Below are positions 34,050-45,535 of a stretch of DNA of 64,000 bases, piece after piece. The DNA is from Prosapia bicincta (Eukaryota > Arthropoda > Insecta > Hemiptera > Cercopidae). The notes below the pieces were generated by a model that saw only the letters and a program-made list of their open reading frames with translations, ran no database searches and was not told the origin of the DNA. Each line of letters opens with the position of its first letter. Positions within the stretch are counted from its first letter, which is position 1. The stretch covers positions 110,223,070 to 110,287,069 of the forward strand of contig JBAIZL010000003.1 of assembly GCA_036971475.1 (NCBI GenBank), in the 5' to 3' direction. The position numbers and the translations under genes were made by a program.

Positions 34050-34161
34050 TTTCCTTAGGATAATTATTTTTCCTGAAGATGCTGGTACTGTTTTCGAAAA
34101 GCTTTGAATAATATATGTACTAAAAGTATTCTTGTTTTTGAAATATTTTAAATTTATTAAT

Positions 34162-34164
<3 letters not shown>
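34050..34164 (+). repeat. Solo PLE-B terminal fragment
   Basis: It matches 36905-37023 (TTTTCCTGAAGATGCTGGTA, GAAAAGCTTTGAATAA). The hammerhead-like core CUGAAGA is present at 34073-34079 but stem II has lost its 3' strand. It ends at (CA)n(TA)n. Confidence 0.65.

Positions 34165-34244
<80 letters not shown>
34165..34244. repeat. (CA)n followed by (TA)n
   Basis: About 39 bp of AC and 40 bp of TA, directly joined to the end of a PLE-B terminal fragment. Confidence 0.9.
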
Positions 34245-34246
<2 letters not shown>

Positions 34247-34270
34247 CAATATGTATTCTTGTGCATTAAT

Positions 34271-34375
34271 AAAGAACTAAGTCAAAATACAAATACAAGA
34301 ATTATAATTGAATTTAAAATTATTAATTGTAAATTCAATTATAATTCTTGTATTTGTATTTTGACTTAGTTCTTT
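34271..34375. repeat. Palindrome with 46-bp arms
   Basis: 34271-34316 and 34330-34375 are reverse complements, with a 13-base spacer. The arm starts AAAGAACTAAGTCAAAATAC. It lies between (TA)n and the inverted PLE-B terminal piece. Not recognised as part of another family. Confidence 0.75.
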
Positions 34376-34511
34376 ATAATATATATAAATTAAATTTAAA
34401 ATATTTCAAAAACAATAATACTTTTAATGAATATATTTATTCAAAGCTTTTTGTTGATAAAATAATATCAGCATCTTCAGGAAAATAATTATCTAATTCT
34501 AGATAATTATT

Positions 34512-34555
34512 TTCCTGAAGATGCTGATACTATTTTATCGGCGAAAAGCTTTGAA
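34512..34555 (+). ncRNA. Hammerhead-like motif in PLE-B
   Basis: Stem I UUC (34512-34514) with GAA (34553-34555), core CUGAAGA (34515-34521), extra U, stem II GCUGAUA/UAUCGGC (34523-34529 with 34536-34542, seven pairs, one G-U), GAA (34543-34545), AAGCUU (34546-34551), U. The 3' copy at 36925-36968 has the core, but AAGCUU is changed to AAUCUU. Confidence 0.55.
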
Positions 34556-36837
34556 TAATATTGTTCCTAAATATGCACAAATTAATATTAAAAATAAAAG
34601 TAATGTAGCACAAAAAACATGTAAACAAGCAGAAATTCTGTGGGTTAGAAATGAAATCAAATTTTTATATAAGAAGCAAAATGAAATAACTTTTGAAATT
34701 TATAAATTACATTTAAAACTAGCATTTTTATGGATAAAACAAAATGGGAAGAACAATTTAATAAAATTAATATCTTTTTGTTTAAATATAGACAAAGAAA
34801 AATGAACACTCTAACCAAAATCTAGATATATTAAAAATGAACAAAGATAAAAATAATGAAGTGATCATACAACATCATATGTTTCACCCCAATTTTGTTA
34901 ATTTAACAAATACAAAATTCAGCCAAAATGAAATAAAAATTTTAGAAAACAATAATAAAATCAACCTTAAAAAAGATATGAAAAGAAATATTGATACAAT
35001 AATAATAGATACTGAATTAGCGATCAATAAATCAAAAGTAGAGGAACAAGAAGATATGCGAATAAAAACATCACATGAAATAATAGAGTTAATTAAAAAT
35101 AACAAAACTAATCATACACACAAAAACAATTCTCGCAAATTCAGCAAATTAAACAAAAATTACAAACTAATGATCTTATTATGACAAAGGCTGATAAAGG
35201 TAATGCTGTAGTAGTTATTATTGATAAATAAGAACATATAAATAAAACTGAAAATTATATATCTAAAAACCAATATACAGAAATAAATAAAGATCCCACA
35301 GACAAATATCAAAATGAAATAAAAAATATAATAAAAACATCGTCTAAATTATTTAATCAAAAATATACTAATAATTGCATAAATGAGAATCCTAAAATTC
35401 CAAGATTAAATGGACTAATTAAATTGCACAAAGAAGATAAACCAATTAGGCCATTAGTTAATTTTACAACTGCTCCTTCTTATAAAATTTCAAAATATTT
35501 GGCTTTATTACTTAAAGATAAGGTAAAATTAAATAATACTCATAATATAAAAAAACTCGATTGAGCTTATTGAAAAATTAAAAGATATTAAAATTGATAA
35601 TAATACAAAATTAATATCATTTGATGTTACTAACATGTATAATAACATACCTATAATGAAAACACTTGAAATAATAAAAAATAATATAGATACATTTGAA
35701 AAAGATAACACATTAACACAAGAAATAATAAATACATTGAAAATCATATTAAATCAAAATTATTTTTTATATAATAATAAAATTTATAAACAAAAGAATG
35801 GATTAACGATGGGCTCTCCAATGTCCAGCATACTATCAGAAATATTTTTACAAAATCTAGACATTGAAATAGATAAGATTATTAAAACATATGATCAAAA
35901 TGGACACTGGTTTAGATATGTAGATGATGGATTATACATATCAAATAATAATGGTTTAAATATTGACAAAATATTAAAATGTATAAATAATATACATGAA
36001 AATATAAAATTTACTCATGAATTTGAATCAAAAAATAAGCTAAATTATTTAGATATTACAATTACTAGAAATAATGAATCATTTGAATATAATATATATA
36101 TAGAAAACCAACGCAGACAAATCAAATAATACCTAATTATTCAAATCATCCATACAACCAAAAAATGGCAGCGCTTTATAATTTACTACATAGAATGCAC
36201 AAAATACCAATGAACTTGAAAGATCAAATAAAAGAGAAAAATATAATATATCAAATTGGTTTAGAAAATGGATATAAGAGAAAAACTATAGATAAATTTA
36301 ATAATAATATAATAAGAAAACAAACTCAAAAATAACTTTGTACCTAATAAGAGAGAAAATATTTGGACAACCTTTACATTCACTGGTAACGAAATAAATA
36401 AAGTTACAAGATTATTTAAAGAAACAATTTACATATAAAACTGATAATAAAATTAAAAATTTAATAAACAATAACAAAAATCAAAATAATATGCACGAAA
36501 GAAATGGAGTATATAATATAAAATGTCAAACTTGTAATAAATTATATGTAGGACAAACAAAAAAGAAATTAAAAGAAAGATACAAAGAACATTTAAACGC
36601 TTATATCAAACCAAACATATACAAATAAATTTAGCTACGCATTGTATTAATAATGGACACGAGTTTCTGGAAATAGAAAATATGAAATTAATAAAAGAAT
36701 TAAATAAAGGATTAAAAATGAATATATTTGAAACATTGGAAATTTATAAGCATAAAGTTAAAGACAAATTAATTGATGAACAAATTCAAGTGAGATCAAG
36801 GCACCAAACTATTTATAAGGTCATTGATGTTATAGAA
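34556..36837 (+). pseudogene. PLE-B reverse transcriptase / GIY-YIG polyprotein (frameshifted)
   Basis: Modules in order: N-terminal NNIVPKYAQINIKNKSNVAQ (34555 on); Lys/Asn-rich region (34837-35184); RT start TKADKGNAVVVII (35180); PRLNGLIKLHKEDKPIRPLV (35400); motif A LISFDVTNMYNNIP (35608); motif B LTMGSPMSSILSEIF (35805); catalytic YVDD in WFRYVDDGLY (35910); LNYLDITITR (36040). A frame change near 36110 leads to HPYNQKMAALYNLLHRMHKI. The region after about 36330 is broken. GIY-YIG is at 36488-36620 (GVYNIKCQTCNKLYVGQTK), with a stop at 36835-36837. At least four frame changes and a TAA near 35229. Catalytic residues remain, but the copy cannot make one protein. Confidence 0.8.
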
Positions 36838-37050
36838 TAAATTACATAAATTGCAATACTTATAAACATATGTTCGTAGCACATATGATTTAATTTTGTA
36901 AAAATATTTTATTAGATAATTATTTTCCTGAAGATGCTGGTACTATTTTATCGGCGAAAATCTTTGAATAAATATATTCATTAAAAGTATTCTTGTTTTT
37001 GAAATATTTTTAATTTATTAATTAATTATATACATATATATATATATATA

Positions 37051-37689
37051 GGGAGAGTGTGAGCTAAAAGGAACTTATTAATTTATCTTTTGTTTGTCCA
37101 AATTAGTGTAGAACTGTGTTTCACATCACCTCTTGTTTTAGTTTTTATTCAATTAATGTGCACTTTTCCACATTTTTGGCTATTTTTACGCTGTACTTAG
37201 TGGTAGAGAGCCTGAGCACTTGAAAGAAGACCATCTGGAATATTTTGATAATGATAAAAGCAGTGGTGAAACAGAAGAGGTGGAAGAATAAAATTATATG
37301 AACATTGCTAATGGAACTCCTGTGGTTCAGTGCTGGAACACCTAGAGTTTCATATAATTAATGTCAGAGATACTTGATGGTATTTAGAATTACACATGGC
37401 TCATATTCCTCCGATTAAACAACACAAAAGTATCCCAGAGTTTCACAGTCCTTAATCAATAGGCAAAGCAAAAAGGGCTGTTGCTCCTGTAAGTAAATTG
37501 GAATGAATGAATTTAAAAAAGCGATAAAGGTAGGAGACAAAATATAATAAATGTTAGGTTGAGTGGATGAAGAGGAAAATCAGTCAGTGCAACCAGATGT
37601 CCTAAGCCCAGCATCTGGTCTTTGTTTCATATGCACATATGTTTATCGCCAGTATAATTAGTATTATGGGTTTCTAGTGTGTAAATGAA
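37051..37689. other. Non-coding stretch between PLE-B and the finger array
   Basis: No family recognised. It lies directly downstream (minus sense) of the decayed zinc-finger units. Confidence 0.45.
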
Positions 37690-38175
37690 AATGATTTATT
37701 CATTGAGCTCATTAATAACCTATATTTATATAGTTTTTCTCCTGTATGTATTAGCATAAGTATTTTCAGAAACATTTTTCTAGTAGCAGAATAATCACAG
37801 TAAACACATTTATATGGTTTTTATCTAACGAGTGCATCCTTATCATATGTCTTTTACTACTGTTTTGGACAGTAGAAGAATAATCACAGTGTTCACATTT
37901 ATATGGTTTTTCTAACGAGTGCATCCTTATCATGTGTCTTTTACTACTGATTTGGACAGTAGAAGAATAATCACAGTGTGTGTATTTATATAGTTTTTCT
38001 CCTATATGTATTTGCGTATGTTTTTTTCAGAAACATTTTTCTAGTAGCAGAACAATCACAGTAAACACATTTATAAGGTCTTTCATCTTTATGAATTACC
38101 ATTATATATGTTTAAGAGAGTCCAGAGTAGCGGAAGAAAAATCATAGAGTTCATATTTTTAAGGTTTTTCTCCTG
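37690..38175 (-). pseudogene. Decayed C2H2 finger units (about five)
   Basis: Minus strand reads finger-like blocks such as YKCVYCDYSATRKMFLK followed by linker-like HTGEK. Frame changes, lost cysteines and stops occur in each. They continue the 87-bp periodicity of the array and are its oldest part. Confidence 0.65.
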
Positions 38176-39550
38176 AGTATGTTTCTTTCATGTGTCATTT
38201 AGGATAGTATCGAGTAGTGGAGGAATAAACACAGTGTGCACATTCTTAAGGTGTTTCTTATTAGTGTATTCTCCTTATGTGTCTTTCAAGATAGTATCGA
38301 GTAGTGGAGGAATAAACAAAGTGTGCACATTCTTAAGGTGTTTCTTATTAGTGTATTCTCCTTATGTGTCTTTCAAGATAGTATCGAGTAGTGGAGGAAT
38401 AAACACAGTGTGCACATTCTTTAGGTGTTTCTTATGAATGTATTCTCCTTATGTGTCTTTCAAGATAGTATCGAGTAGTGGAGGAATAAACACAGTGTGC
38501 ACATTCTTAAGGTGTTTCTTATGAGTGTATTCTCCTTATGTGTCTTTCAAGATAGTATCGAGTAGTGGAGGAATAAACACAGTGTGCACATTCTTAAGGT
38601 GTTTCTTATTAGTGTATTCTCCTTATGTGTCTTTCAAGATAGTATCGAGTAGTGGAGGAATAAACACAGTGTGCACATTCTCAAGGTGTTTCTTATTAGT
38701 GTATTCTTCTTATGTGTCTTTCAAGATAGTATCGAGTAGTGGAGGAATAAACACAGTGTGCACATTCTTAAGGTGTTTCTTATGAGTGTATTCTTCTTAT
38801 GTGTCTTTCAAGATAGTATCGAGTAGTGGAGGAATAAACACAGTGTGCACATTCTTAAGGTGTTTCTTATGAGTGTATTCTCCTTATGTGTCTCTTAAGA
38901 TAGTCTCGAGTAGTGGAGGAATAAACACAGTGTGCCCATTCTTAAGGTGTTTCTTATTAGTGTATTCTCCTTATGTGTCTTTCAAGATAGTATCGAGTAG
39001 TGGAGGAATAAACACAGTGAGCACATTCTTAAGGTGTTTCTTATGAGTGTATTTTCCTTATGTGTCTCTTAAGATAGTCTCGAGTAGTGGAGGAATAAAC
39101 ACAGTGTGCACATTCTTAAGGTGTTTCTTATGAGTGTATTCTCCTTATATGTCTCTTAAGATAGTCTCGAGTAGTGGAGGAATAAACACAGTGTGCTCAT
39201 TCTTAAGGTGTTTCTTATGAGTGTATTCTCCTTATGTGTCTCTTGAGATAGTCTCGAGTAGTGGAGGAATAAACACAGTGTGCACATTCTTAAGGTGTTT
39301 CTTATTAGTGTATGCTCCTTATGTGTATTTCAAGATAGTATCAAGTAGTGGAGGAATAAACACAGTGTGCACATTCTTAAGGTGTTTCTTATGAGTGTAT
39401 TCTCCTTATGTGTCTTTCAAGATAGTATCAAGTAGTGGAGGAATAAACACAGTGTGCACATTCTTAAGGTGTTTCTTATGAGTGTATTCTCCTTATGTGT
39501 CTCTTAAGATAGTATCAAGTAGTGGAGGAATAAACAAAGTGTGCACATTT
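38176..39550 (-). repeat. Sixteen homogenised 87-bp finger units with stop codons in each linker
   Basis: Each unit keeps a good finger (CAHCVYSSTTRYYLERHIRR, then IH; spacing C-x2-C-x12-H-x4-H) in constant frame, 29 codons per unit. The linker that should read HSEEKPYKC is HS-stop-ETP-stop-EC, with TAA at both positions in nearly all units. Units differ from each other by only a few bases, far less than the working fingers upstream. The array looks like a young satellite expanded from an already dead finger. Confidence 0.8.
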
Positions 39551-41412
39551 TTAAGGTTTTTCTTCTGAGTGTGTTCTCCTTATGTGTCTCTTAAGATAGT
39601 ATCCAGTAGTGGAGGAATAATCACAGTGTTCACATTTATAAGGTTTTTCTCTTGTGTGCATTCTCATAACGTGTCTTTTAAGATAGATTTCAGTAGTTGC
39701 GGAATAAACACAGAGTGCACATTTATAAAATCTTTCACCTATATGTTTCACCATAATGTGGGTTTTAAGAAATTCTCGAGTACAGGAGGAATAAACGCAG
39801 TGTGCACACTTATAAGGTTTTTCCCCTGTATGTATTCTCATAGTGTGTATTTTAACAGATTCTTGAGAAACAGAAGAATAATCACAATGTGCACATTTAT
39901 AAGGCTTTTCTCCTGTGTGTATTCTCATGATATGTGTTTTAAGATAGTCTTGAGTAGTGGATGAATAATCACAATGTGCACATTTATAAGGCTTTTCTCC
40001 TGTGTGTTTACTCATGGTGTGTCTTTTAAGATAGTCTTGAGTAGTGGATGAATAATCACAATGTGCACATTTATAAGGTTTTTCTCGTGAGTGTATTCTC
40101 GTGATGTGTGTTTTAAGATAGTCTGGAATAGTGGATGAATAATCACAAAGTCCACATTTATAAGAATTTTCTTCTGAGTGTATTCTCATGATGTGTCTTT
40201 TAAGATAGATATGAGTAGTAGATGAATAATCACAATGTGCACATTTATAAGGTTTCTCTTCTGAGTGTATTCTCTGGATGTGTCTTTTAAGATAAATTTG
40301 GGTAGTTGATGAATAATCACAATGTACACATTTGTAATGTTTTTCTTCTGAGTGTGTTGTCCTTATGTGTCTCTTAAGATAGTATCGAGTAGTGGAGGAA
40401 TAATCACAATGTGCACATTTATAAGTTTTTTCTCGTAAGTGTATTCTCGTGATGTGTGTTTTAAGATAGTCTGGAATAGTGGATGAATAATCACAATGTG
40501 CACATTTATAAGAATTTTCTTTTGAGTGTATTCTCATGATGTGTCTTTTAAGATAGATATGAGTAGTAGATGAATAATCACAATGTGCACATTTATAAGG
40601 TTTCTCTTCTGAGTGTATTCTCTGGATGTGTCTTTTAAGATAAATTTGGGTAGTTGATGAATAATCACAATGTACACATTTATGGAGTCCTTCACCTGCA
40701 TGTTTTGCCGTAATATGAGTTTTAAGGGAGTCTCGAGAGGTGGAGGAATAAATACAGTATTCACACTTATAAGTTTTTTCTCGTAAGTGTATTCTCGTGA
40801 TGTGTGTTTTAAGATAGTCTGGAATAGTGGATGAATAATCACAATGTGCACATTTATAAGAATTTTCTTTTGAGTGTATTCTCATGATGTGTCTTTTGAG
40901 ATAGATATGAGTAGTAGATGAATAATCACATTGTGCACATTTATAAGGTTTCTCTTCTGAGTGCATTCTCTGGATGTGTCTTTTAAGATAAATTTGGGTA
41001 GTTGATGAATAATCACAATGTACACATTTATGGAGTCCTTCACCTGTATGTTTTGCCGTAATATGAGTTTTAAGGGAGTCTCGAGAGGTGGAGGAATAAA
41101 TACAGTATTCACACTTATAAGTTTTTTCCCCTGTATGTATTCTCAAAGTGTTAATTTTAAGAGAGTCTCGAGTAGCAGAAGAATAATCACAGTGTGCACA
41201 TTCATAAGGTTTCTCTCCAGTGTGTAATTTCATGCGTTTCTTAAGATCCTTTGGATAGGCAGCAGAATAATCACAGTTTACACATTTATATAGTTTTTCT
41301 TTTTCGTCTAAACTAATAAGTTTTTTTGCACTGTATTGACCAGTGGAAAAATAATCTCTCTCTGAGCATTTGCACAATTTTTGTCTCATGTTCTCCTTTG
41401 TTGTAAGATTAC
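39551..41412 (-). CDS. Zinc-finger gene B, finger exon (20 C2H2 fingers)
   Basis: An acceptor (CTGTTCCAG) precedes 41412. The exon starts with the last two bases of a Gly codon, then NLTTKENMRQKLCKCSERDY. The in-exon ATG is at 41389; translation probably begins in an upstream exon. It has 20 fingers, mostly YKCAHCDYSSTTxxYLKxHI with C-x2-C-x12-H-x4-H; the first two lack the first zinc His. Fingers 3-6, 7-10 and 11-14 form a four-finger unit (348 bp) repeated three times. The last linker ends HSEEKP then TAA at 39551-39553. Function: probably nuclear sequence-specific DNA binding. Most fingers share the same contact region, suggesting a repetitive target. Exon 3 of this copy is at 58047; exons 1-2 are outside the window. 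Confidence 0.85.
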
Positions 41413-41971
41413 CTGGAACAGATAATAGAATAATTCAAATGTTTAATCAGTTGTAACTAGCGCATCAGCATCTGTTTATTATAGTTATGGTTTTATCAAG
41501 TGACCGCTTTTAAAAAGTGAGATACATTGAAGATCATACCTACAAACAAACAAAATTGCTTTAAGAATGGATTTTAATGTTGTCAATAATTTGAGTTCCT
41601 TGTGTTTCCTGACTTTTATCTAAAAACCTGTAAATTTAAGATGTAGATGGTAAATCTAAATGTTGCAAAGATAGACGGAAAAGTTAAAACCAATTAATTA
41701 TTTTAGATCTTATATCTCCTAAAAATAAAGTCACAGAGAATAGTGTGCCTCTACAGTTTATTGTAATATCAATGAAAAACCTACTATTTTAGGACTAACC
41801 CAATCAAAACTAGATGTAAAAAAATTGTAAAGGTTTTAAAAATGAGAGAGATATTTAAAAAAAATTAATTATTCAGGTGTTTTAGATCAAAAACATATAC
41901 GACTCAGATCAAAATCTGTTAAAAAAAATTAAATTTTTGAAGTTGTATCTGAACTGTAAAAAGTTTTAATC
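41413..41971. other. Intron sequence of gene B
   Basis: No feature recognised between the finger exon acceptor and the hAT element. Confidence 0.5.
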
Positions 41972-41979
41972 CCATGCAC

Positions 41980-44090
41980 CAGCGGTTCTCAACCTGGGGG
42001 GGGCGTGGAAGAATTCCAGGGGAGGCGTCAACAAATTTTTAAAAAAATTAAATTTGATGTTGGACACAAACACACAATCATTGAAATTTCTTTATAGCTT
42101 AATAGAGCTATAAAGCTCTATTTCTTTACTCAATAAAATGTAAGTGAGCGTCTGTCCAGGCGTAAGAAACTATCTGTGACTCAGCATAGCAGGGCTTTTG
42201 TTTATTAATAGCGCAGCGAGGCGTAGTTGCCTTAAGAGAATGAAACTTGATTCCAGTGGAAGTTTTCGAATGGAAATTGAAAAGGCCATTGAAGCTGCTT
42301 ACAAAATTGCCTCGTTGATAGCTAAAGACAAGAAACCCCACACAATCGGTGAGTCACTCATAAAACCTTGTTTGTTTACTGCTTGTAGTACCGTGCTCGG
42401 TGAAGACAGCTACAATAAAGTTGCCAAAATTTCTTTATCTAACGATACAGTCAAACGTAGAATTGATGACATGGCTATTGATTTGAAAAATCAACTGGTG
42501 CAAAAGCTAGAAAACTCCCCATTCTTTGCATTGCAGTGCGATGAAACAAATGACATTTCAAAACAAGCGCAGTTGTTGTTTTACTATAGATATATAGATG
42601 AAAAGAAATTCCTTGAAGAAATACTGTTTTCAACAAATCTTTAAACAACAACTAAAGCAGTCGATATACTTTCTGCTCTTCAAACATTTTTAGAAGCTAA
42701 TGAACCTCCCAGGGAGAGAGTTATTGGAATATGTAATGATGGAGCTCAAGAGCGTTGACAGGTTGCCGATCAGGATTTATTGAATTGGCTAAGAAAAAAA
42801 ATCCTAAAATAATTGTATCCCATTGTATCATCCACAGACAAGCTTTGGCTTGCCAGACTCTCCCTGAATCACTTAACACTGCTTTGAACTTAGCAGTTAA
42901 GTAGTGAAACATCAAATCGAGTGCTTTAAACACCAGACTTTTTTGAGTGTTGTCTCAAGAACTGAACAGTGATCACGAAACACTTATCTTTCACACCGAA
43001 GTTCGTTGGTTGTCCAAAGGTAATATGCTTGCAAGGTTGTTCAACTTGAAATCAGAAGTTGAAATTTTTTTGATGAGTTCAAGTGAAGAACTGTACAAGA
43101 AATTTACAGATTACAAATTTATCTTTTACCTGGCATATTTGTCAGACTTTTTTCGAAACAATAAATCTTCTGAACCTAAAGCTACAAGGTCAGAAAAGTA
43201 CTTTGAAGAACTATGATTCAATTAAGAGTTTTGCTGAGAAGATGGGTCTTTGGCAACGCCGCCTGCACATTTTGCAGCCGAACAACTTTTCTTCCTTTCC
43301 AAAATTAAACAACATCCTCGATGGTACCCAAAGTCTTCCAAAAGACCTAGTAAATGAAATGAAGGACCTAATATCTGAGCATTTGTTGTCTCTGAAGAAC
43401 AAAATCGGAGCCTATTTCCCAGATATAAGCTCAGAAAACTGGGAATTCAAGTTAACAAGAGACCCCTTTCAAATCAACATTGATATACTTCCTGATCACA
43501 TTCAAGAACAAACAATTGACTTTCAATGTGATTCCAAAGCTAAATTGGATTTTCCATACATGGATCTCGAAGATTTCTGGCTACTATATCTTCCTGTTTA
43601 CCCAGAAGTAGCAATGGAGGCAGTGAAGTTGCTTGTACAATTTTCATCAACTTATCTATGCGAGACAGGATTTCCAGCCCTGGCTAATATAAAATCTAAA
43701 TATCAAGCCAGACTAGATGTGGAAAGGGACCTGCAGTGTTCTTTGTCAAAATTTCATCCAAACATACAAAAAATAGTTAACGAGAAACAGTGCCAGCCCT
43801 CACACTAGCACCACAAAAGTAGCGAACATTTTTCTGGTTACATTATTGATATTTTGTTGTGATTTTTTCGATAATTTGTTTAAATAAAATTTGTATTTGA
43901 GCAAATGTGATTTTATATTCCTTACCCTTACTAGAGTATGTCTAGCCTAAGTTCAAAGTCATTTTACTCAAACATAATATAAGTAAATTTATCATGTATA
44001 AGTCTAAATTAACTTAATCCGTAAAGGGAGGCGTGACCTCACACCAAAATGTGAAGGGGGGCTCACAGCCTAAAAGGTTGAGAACCCCTG
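41980..44090 (+). mobile_element. hAT transposon (Charlie/ZBED5-like), decayed
   Basis: The left end CAGCGGTTCTCAACCT and right end AGGTTGAGAACCCCTG are inverted repeats. Flanks CCATGCAC (41972-41979) and CCTGCACC (44091-44098) look like an 8-bp duplication with one base lost. Subterminal G-rich blocks (GGGGGGGGCGTGG and its counterpart) are typical of the group. Confidence 0.8.
42198..43808 (+). pseudogene. hAT transposase (ZBED5-like), broken
   Basis: Frame 1 (42198-42644): ASLIAKDKKPHTIGESLIKP, LSNDTVKRRIDDMA, FFALQCDETNDISKQAQLLF with the first catalytic Asp. A shift occurs at about 42642. 42645-42940 reads VIGICNDGAQE (second Asp), HCIIHRQALACQTLP with stops. Then FHTEVRWLSKGNMLARLFNL (from 42989), and after another shift at about 43200 the C-terminal part, ending in the hAT dimerisation domain with CETGFPALANIKSKYQARLD and SKFHPNIQKIV. 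The BED zinc finger and N-terminus are missing. At least three frame changes and two stops; inactive. Confidence 0.8.
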
Positions 44091-44224
44091 CCTGCACCAT
44101 GCTTCACCTAGTAGTGTTATTTCAAAACTAAACAAGATGCTTGCATGTTGCAGGGTTTGGATCAGTTAGCGAGTTAAACGAACATCACCTATAGTCAGTA
44201 TTATGCTAACTAGTGATAATGTCC

Positions 44225-44560
44225 TTGTGGACCATTATTGAACATTAATTTTTTTTTAATGTGAGCTTTTCTCCAGCAGGCTGTATGAAAAGTGGTCAAT
44301 GTTACAAGTTACGCATTTCCAATTCAGCAAACTTATTATACTTTGAAATTACTTGCGACCACACATTCTGTTAACTACAAATTGTTAACTTACACTTGGA
44401 TGAAACGTTTTTGTCTTACTACTTTGGCCTGAAGAAGTCATACAAGGTAACAATTTCACAATTAGTAGTTAACAGAATGTCACAAGTAATTTCAAAGTGT
44501 AATAAGTAATTAACAACCAGCTCGTTATGAACAAGATTTTGAAAATTTAAATACACAAAT
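44225..44560. repeat. Inverted repeat with PLE-like terminal motif
   Basis: 44336-44385 and 44461-44510 are imperfect inverted copies (AGTTAACAGAATG and GTAATTTCAAAGT cores). Between them lies GGCCTGAAGAAGTCATACAA followed by GGTAACAATTTC, similar in layout to the hammerhead-like cores of the PLE families but without a convincing stem II. Confidence 0.35.
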
Positions 44561-44841
44561 ACCTTTGACATCAACAAAACTATCAAATCATTGTTGATCT
44601 ATGATTCATGGAAACCATTGTTTAATTGTGAGGGAGGTTTGGCAACAAATCAAGAATACTATTTTTAAAAAATAATAAATTTGTATAACTATTTCCTACA
44701 CCACATGTGTATTCTTAGTATATAATGTGCGAGATTAAATATAATTAAATGCATGTACAGTTGAGATACAAATGCTTAGTTTGAAAAACAAATAAAAGTT
44801 GTGCAAACATTGCTTTCAAACCATTCTCACATATCAATTTT

Positions 44842-45320
44842 CTATGTTTCAAGCAAATAAACTTTTTGCACTTTCTGTGTCATTCTGTTTGCTTTCTGAG
44901 CACACATATAACACCTTTTACAGCCAACAGGATCTTCATAAACACTTTCATTGATTGTAACACTTTGATCATTTATTCCAATATCTTCGGCTTCTCTTTT
45001 CAAATATCTTGGTATATTATTTGTACCATGCGTAGTTTTAAGTAATCGTCTGTCAAAAATAAGGCTAACTGCCGTATGAATTGCCTTCTTTTTGAAGTTT
45101 TGTCATTTATATTATTAGAATTGTATATGATTTGTCCGTTTACACCAGCAATATTTAACAAGGTATACAAAATGACTACTGGATACTTTCTTGTATTTAT
45201 TCCACCACTATATAAGGCACTTATTTTGTCTATCATGTCTATGCCATACTTGGCTGGATTGTAAAACGTTACAATATATTGGTTTTTCATTATCACCTGT
45301 GTGAGAATTAATATTGTCAT
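44842..45320 (-). pseudogene. piggyBac-like transposase C-terminal fragment
   Basis: Minus strand: YNPAKYGIDMIDKISALYSG, RKYPVVILYTLLNIAGVNG, KRRQFIRQLALFL (45320-45000), then after a shift a cysteine-bearing tail (DPVGCKRCYMCAQK) to TAG at 44842-44844. This matches the piggyBac region after the DDE core (the GVDxxDQ helix and LLNIAGVNA) and a short cysteine-rich tail. N-terminal half missing. It is a different subfamily from the copy at 29-30 kb. Confidence 0.7.
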
Positions 45321-45535
45321 TGTTGTTTAGTAATAAATAAACAAAGATAACACTTGCTACAAATATTTGTATTGGATTGTGTTGAGATTTTGACAGTGGA
45401 ACTTAGCACCACCTTGTCTTAGCTAAAATGGCACCATAACTGCTCTCAAACTAGCATAAAGGAAAGTTCCAACACTCTCTAAGAACCGCTTCACTAAGCT
45501 AACATAAATGCCTGTGTTTCAGGAAGATATATATA

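Larger units (their letters stand above)
34381..37023 (+). mobile_element. PLE-B, most complete copy, with inverted 5' terminal piece
   Basis: The terminal sequence appears inverted at 34381-34497, directly at 34500-34565 and again at the 3' end (36905-37023). Between the last two lie all coding modules. An inverted partial copy at the 5' side and pLTRs are characteristic of Penelope-type insertions. Right edge at (TA)n 37025-37050. Confidence 0.75.

Noticed and set aside
38192..38785. Plus-strand frames with repeated VSFKIVSSSGGINTVC
   Set aside because: Antisense reading of the 87-bp finger units. The repetition comes from the array, and there is no independent sign of coding.
38176..39550. 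CRISPR-like appearance of regular repeats
   Set aside because: Period 87 bp without unique spacers; every base belongs to a finger unit, and the genome is eukaryotic.
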